From an uncultured Clostridium sp. (GTDB lineage: Bacteria; Bacillota; Clostridia; TANB77; CAG-508), in NCBI GenBank assembly GCA_900557475.1, contig USTA01000066.1:1-5592 (forward strand): a DNA stretch of 5,592 nt, given 5' to 3'. The position numbers and the translations under genes are program-made. Positions 4,935-5,592 of this stretch are shown here, piece after piece (positions within the stretch are counted from its first letter, which is position 1; every line of letters starts with the position of its first letter). The notes under the pieces were generated by a model. That model did no database searches and was not told the origin of the DNA. It saw only the letters and a list, made by a program, of their open reading frames with translations.

Positions 4935-5592
4935 CTATGGACATAGTGTTGCTCTAAATGCTCCTTTACTGCTCCCTCCATTATTACAAAAATAAAATAG
5001 TCCTGCTTTTTCAGCATCTTCATATGTTCCACTACGTGATAAAAATTCTCCGGTTGCTGGTTTAGAAATTTCTTTATCAAAAGCAATCATATAATAACTT
5101 GTGTCTTTAAACCATGAGCCACTTCCAATACTAGCATGCTCTGATGTTTCATACATTGCATCTCCAAACATATTAGAATTATATTCATAATTTGCAAATC
5201 TTGTATATCCAAAGCCTTCGTAATTAATTATTTCACCACATTTATATACTGTTACATATTTACTACTCTTAGGTTTAGGATCAGTTTCTCTAGATGCAAA
5301 AGATACTGTATCTAAATTCTCAGTTCCAGCTGCCATATAGCATGCTACCACTTCAAAATTTCCTCCACTCATATCATATATGCCATATAAATTTCCAGTT
5401 GTGCTTTGATTTACATTGTTTGCAAAATCTCCTCCACCAGTAATTATTTCTGGATTATCATTAACTGTTACTTCTATTCCATTTCTTCCATAGCTACTTT
5501 GTGCTAAATATGCTACACATCCCCATTCACTATTTTTCATTAAATGGCTATCTGCATCTCTAAAAATATCATAGCTCTTTTTATATTTTTCA
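4935..5592 (-). CDS. FGE/SUMF1-like domain protein (C-terminal 218 residues, cut by window edge)
   Basis: The reading frame stays open to the right edge. The residues before the internal Met at 5540 read EKYKKSYDIFRDADSHL and run into MKNSEWGCVAYLAQSSYGRNG, so that Met is not the start. The GNLYGIYDMSGGNFEVV block and the C-terminal GLFYFCNNGGSSKGAFRATLCP block match the formylglycine-generating-enzyme/SUMF1 fold, which usually shows GLYDMxGNxWEW and a final FR-V-L strand. The paired catalytic cysteines of true sulfatase-activating enzymes near the C-terminus are not evident, and the trailing Cys residues are in other positions. A binding or structural role, as in C-type-lectin-like FGE domains, is therefore more likely than catalysis. 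I recall similar SHLMKNSEWGAVAYL modules at the C-terminus of clostridial surface or prepilin-like proteins. The N-terminus that would confirm export is outside the window. The TAG stop at 4935-4937 is followed by the inverted repeat at 4809-4846. Confidence 0.72.
   Translation of the reverse strand, partial: EKYKKSYDIFRDADSHLMKNSEWGCVAYLAQSSYGRNGIEVTVNDNPEIITGGGDFANNVNQSTTGNLYGIYDMSGGNFEVVACYMAAGTENLDTVSFASRETDPKPKSSKYVTVYKCGEIINYEGFGYTRFANYEYNSNMFGDAMYETSEHASIGSGSWFKDTSYYMIAFDKEISKPATGEFLSRSGTYEDAEKAGLFYFCNNGGSSKGAFRATLCP

Noticed and set aside
5538..5540. ATG at 5538-5540 as the start of the FGE-like protein.
   Set aside because: The frame is open upstream to the window edge and encodes a family-like sequence (ending SHL before MKNSEWG). 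No ribosome binding site precedes this ATG.

Overview
The window is very AT-rich, uses TGA as a stop (end of the ogt gene at 4025-4027), and has purine-rich AGGAGG-type ribosome binding sites and sigma-A-like TTGACA/TATAAT promoters. Together with the protein families seen, this points to a low-GC Firmicute, most likely an anaerobic, host- or gut-associated Clostridia-type bacterium. The species cannot be named from this sequence. Every gene lies on the minus strand, so transcription runs from high to low coordinates.

In the order of transcription, the right edge (4935-5592) holds the C-terminal part of a larger protein with a formylglycine-generating-enzyme-like (SUMF1/FGE-sulfatase) fold. 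A 160-base intergenic region follows. It carries three TTTAACTT direct repeats, a plausible extended -10 promoter, and a long perfect inverted repeat that could be a terminator, an operator, or both. Next comes a tight three-gene unit (4774-3489): a small ferredoxin with an atypical first cysteine motif, an O6-methylguanine-DNA methyltransferase (ogt), and 3-methyladenine-DNA glycosylase I (tag). The last two overlap by four bases. A compact hairpin terminator closes the unit.

A second unit (3365-432) starts from a clear promoter at 3397-3426. It encodes a single-domain PPC/DUF296 protein, a polytopic membrane protein resembling GtrII-type glucosyltransferases, and an S66 (LD-carboxypeptidase/MccF-like) serine peptidase. 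This pairing suggests cell-envelope work, although the shared role is not obvious. Just after it comes a strong promoter with a small palindrome at the expected transcription start, leading into sufC, the ATPase of the SUF iron-sulfur assembly system. sufC is cut by the left edge of the window.

Functionally, the window combines alkylation-damage DNA repair (ogt + tag), iron-sulfur chemistry (ferredoxin, SufC) and envelope modification (GtrII-like, S66 peptidase). I see no RNA genes, CRISPR arrays or insertion sequences. I do not see a clearly new multi-gene system. The most unusual points are the ferredoxin in the alkylation-repair operon, the layered regulatory sequence upstream of it, and the PPC-GtrII-S66 gene set.
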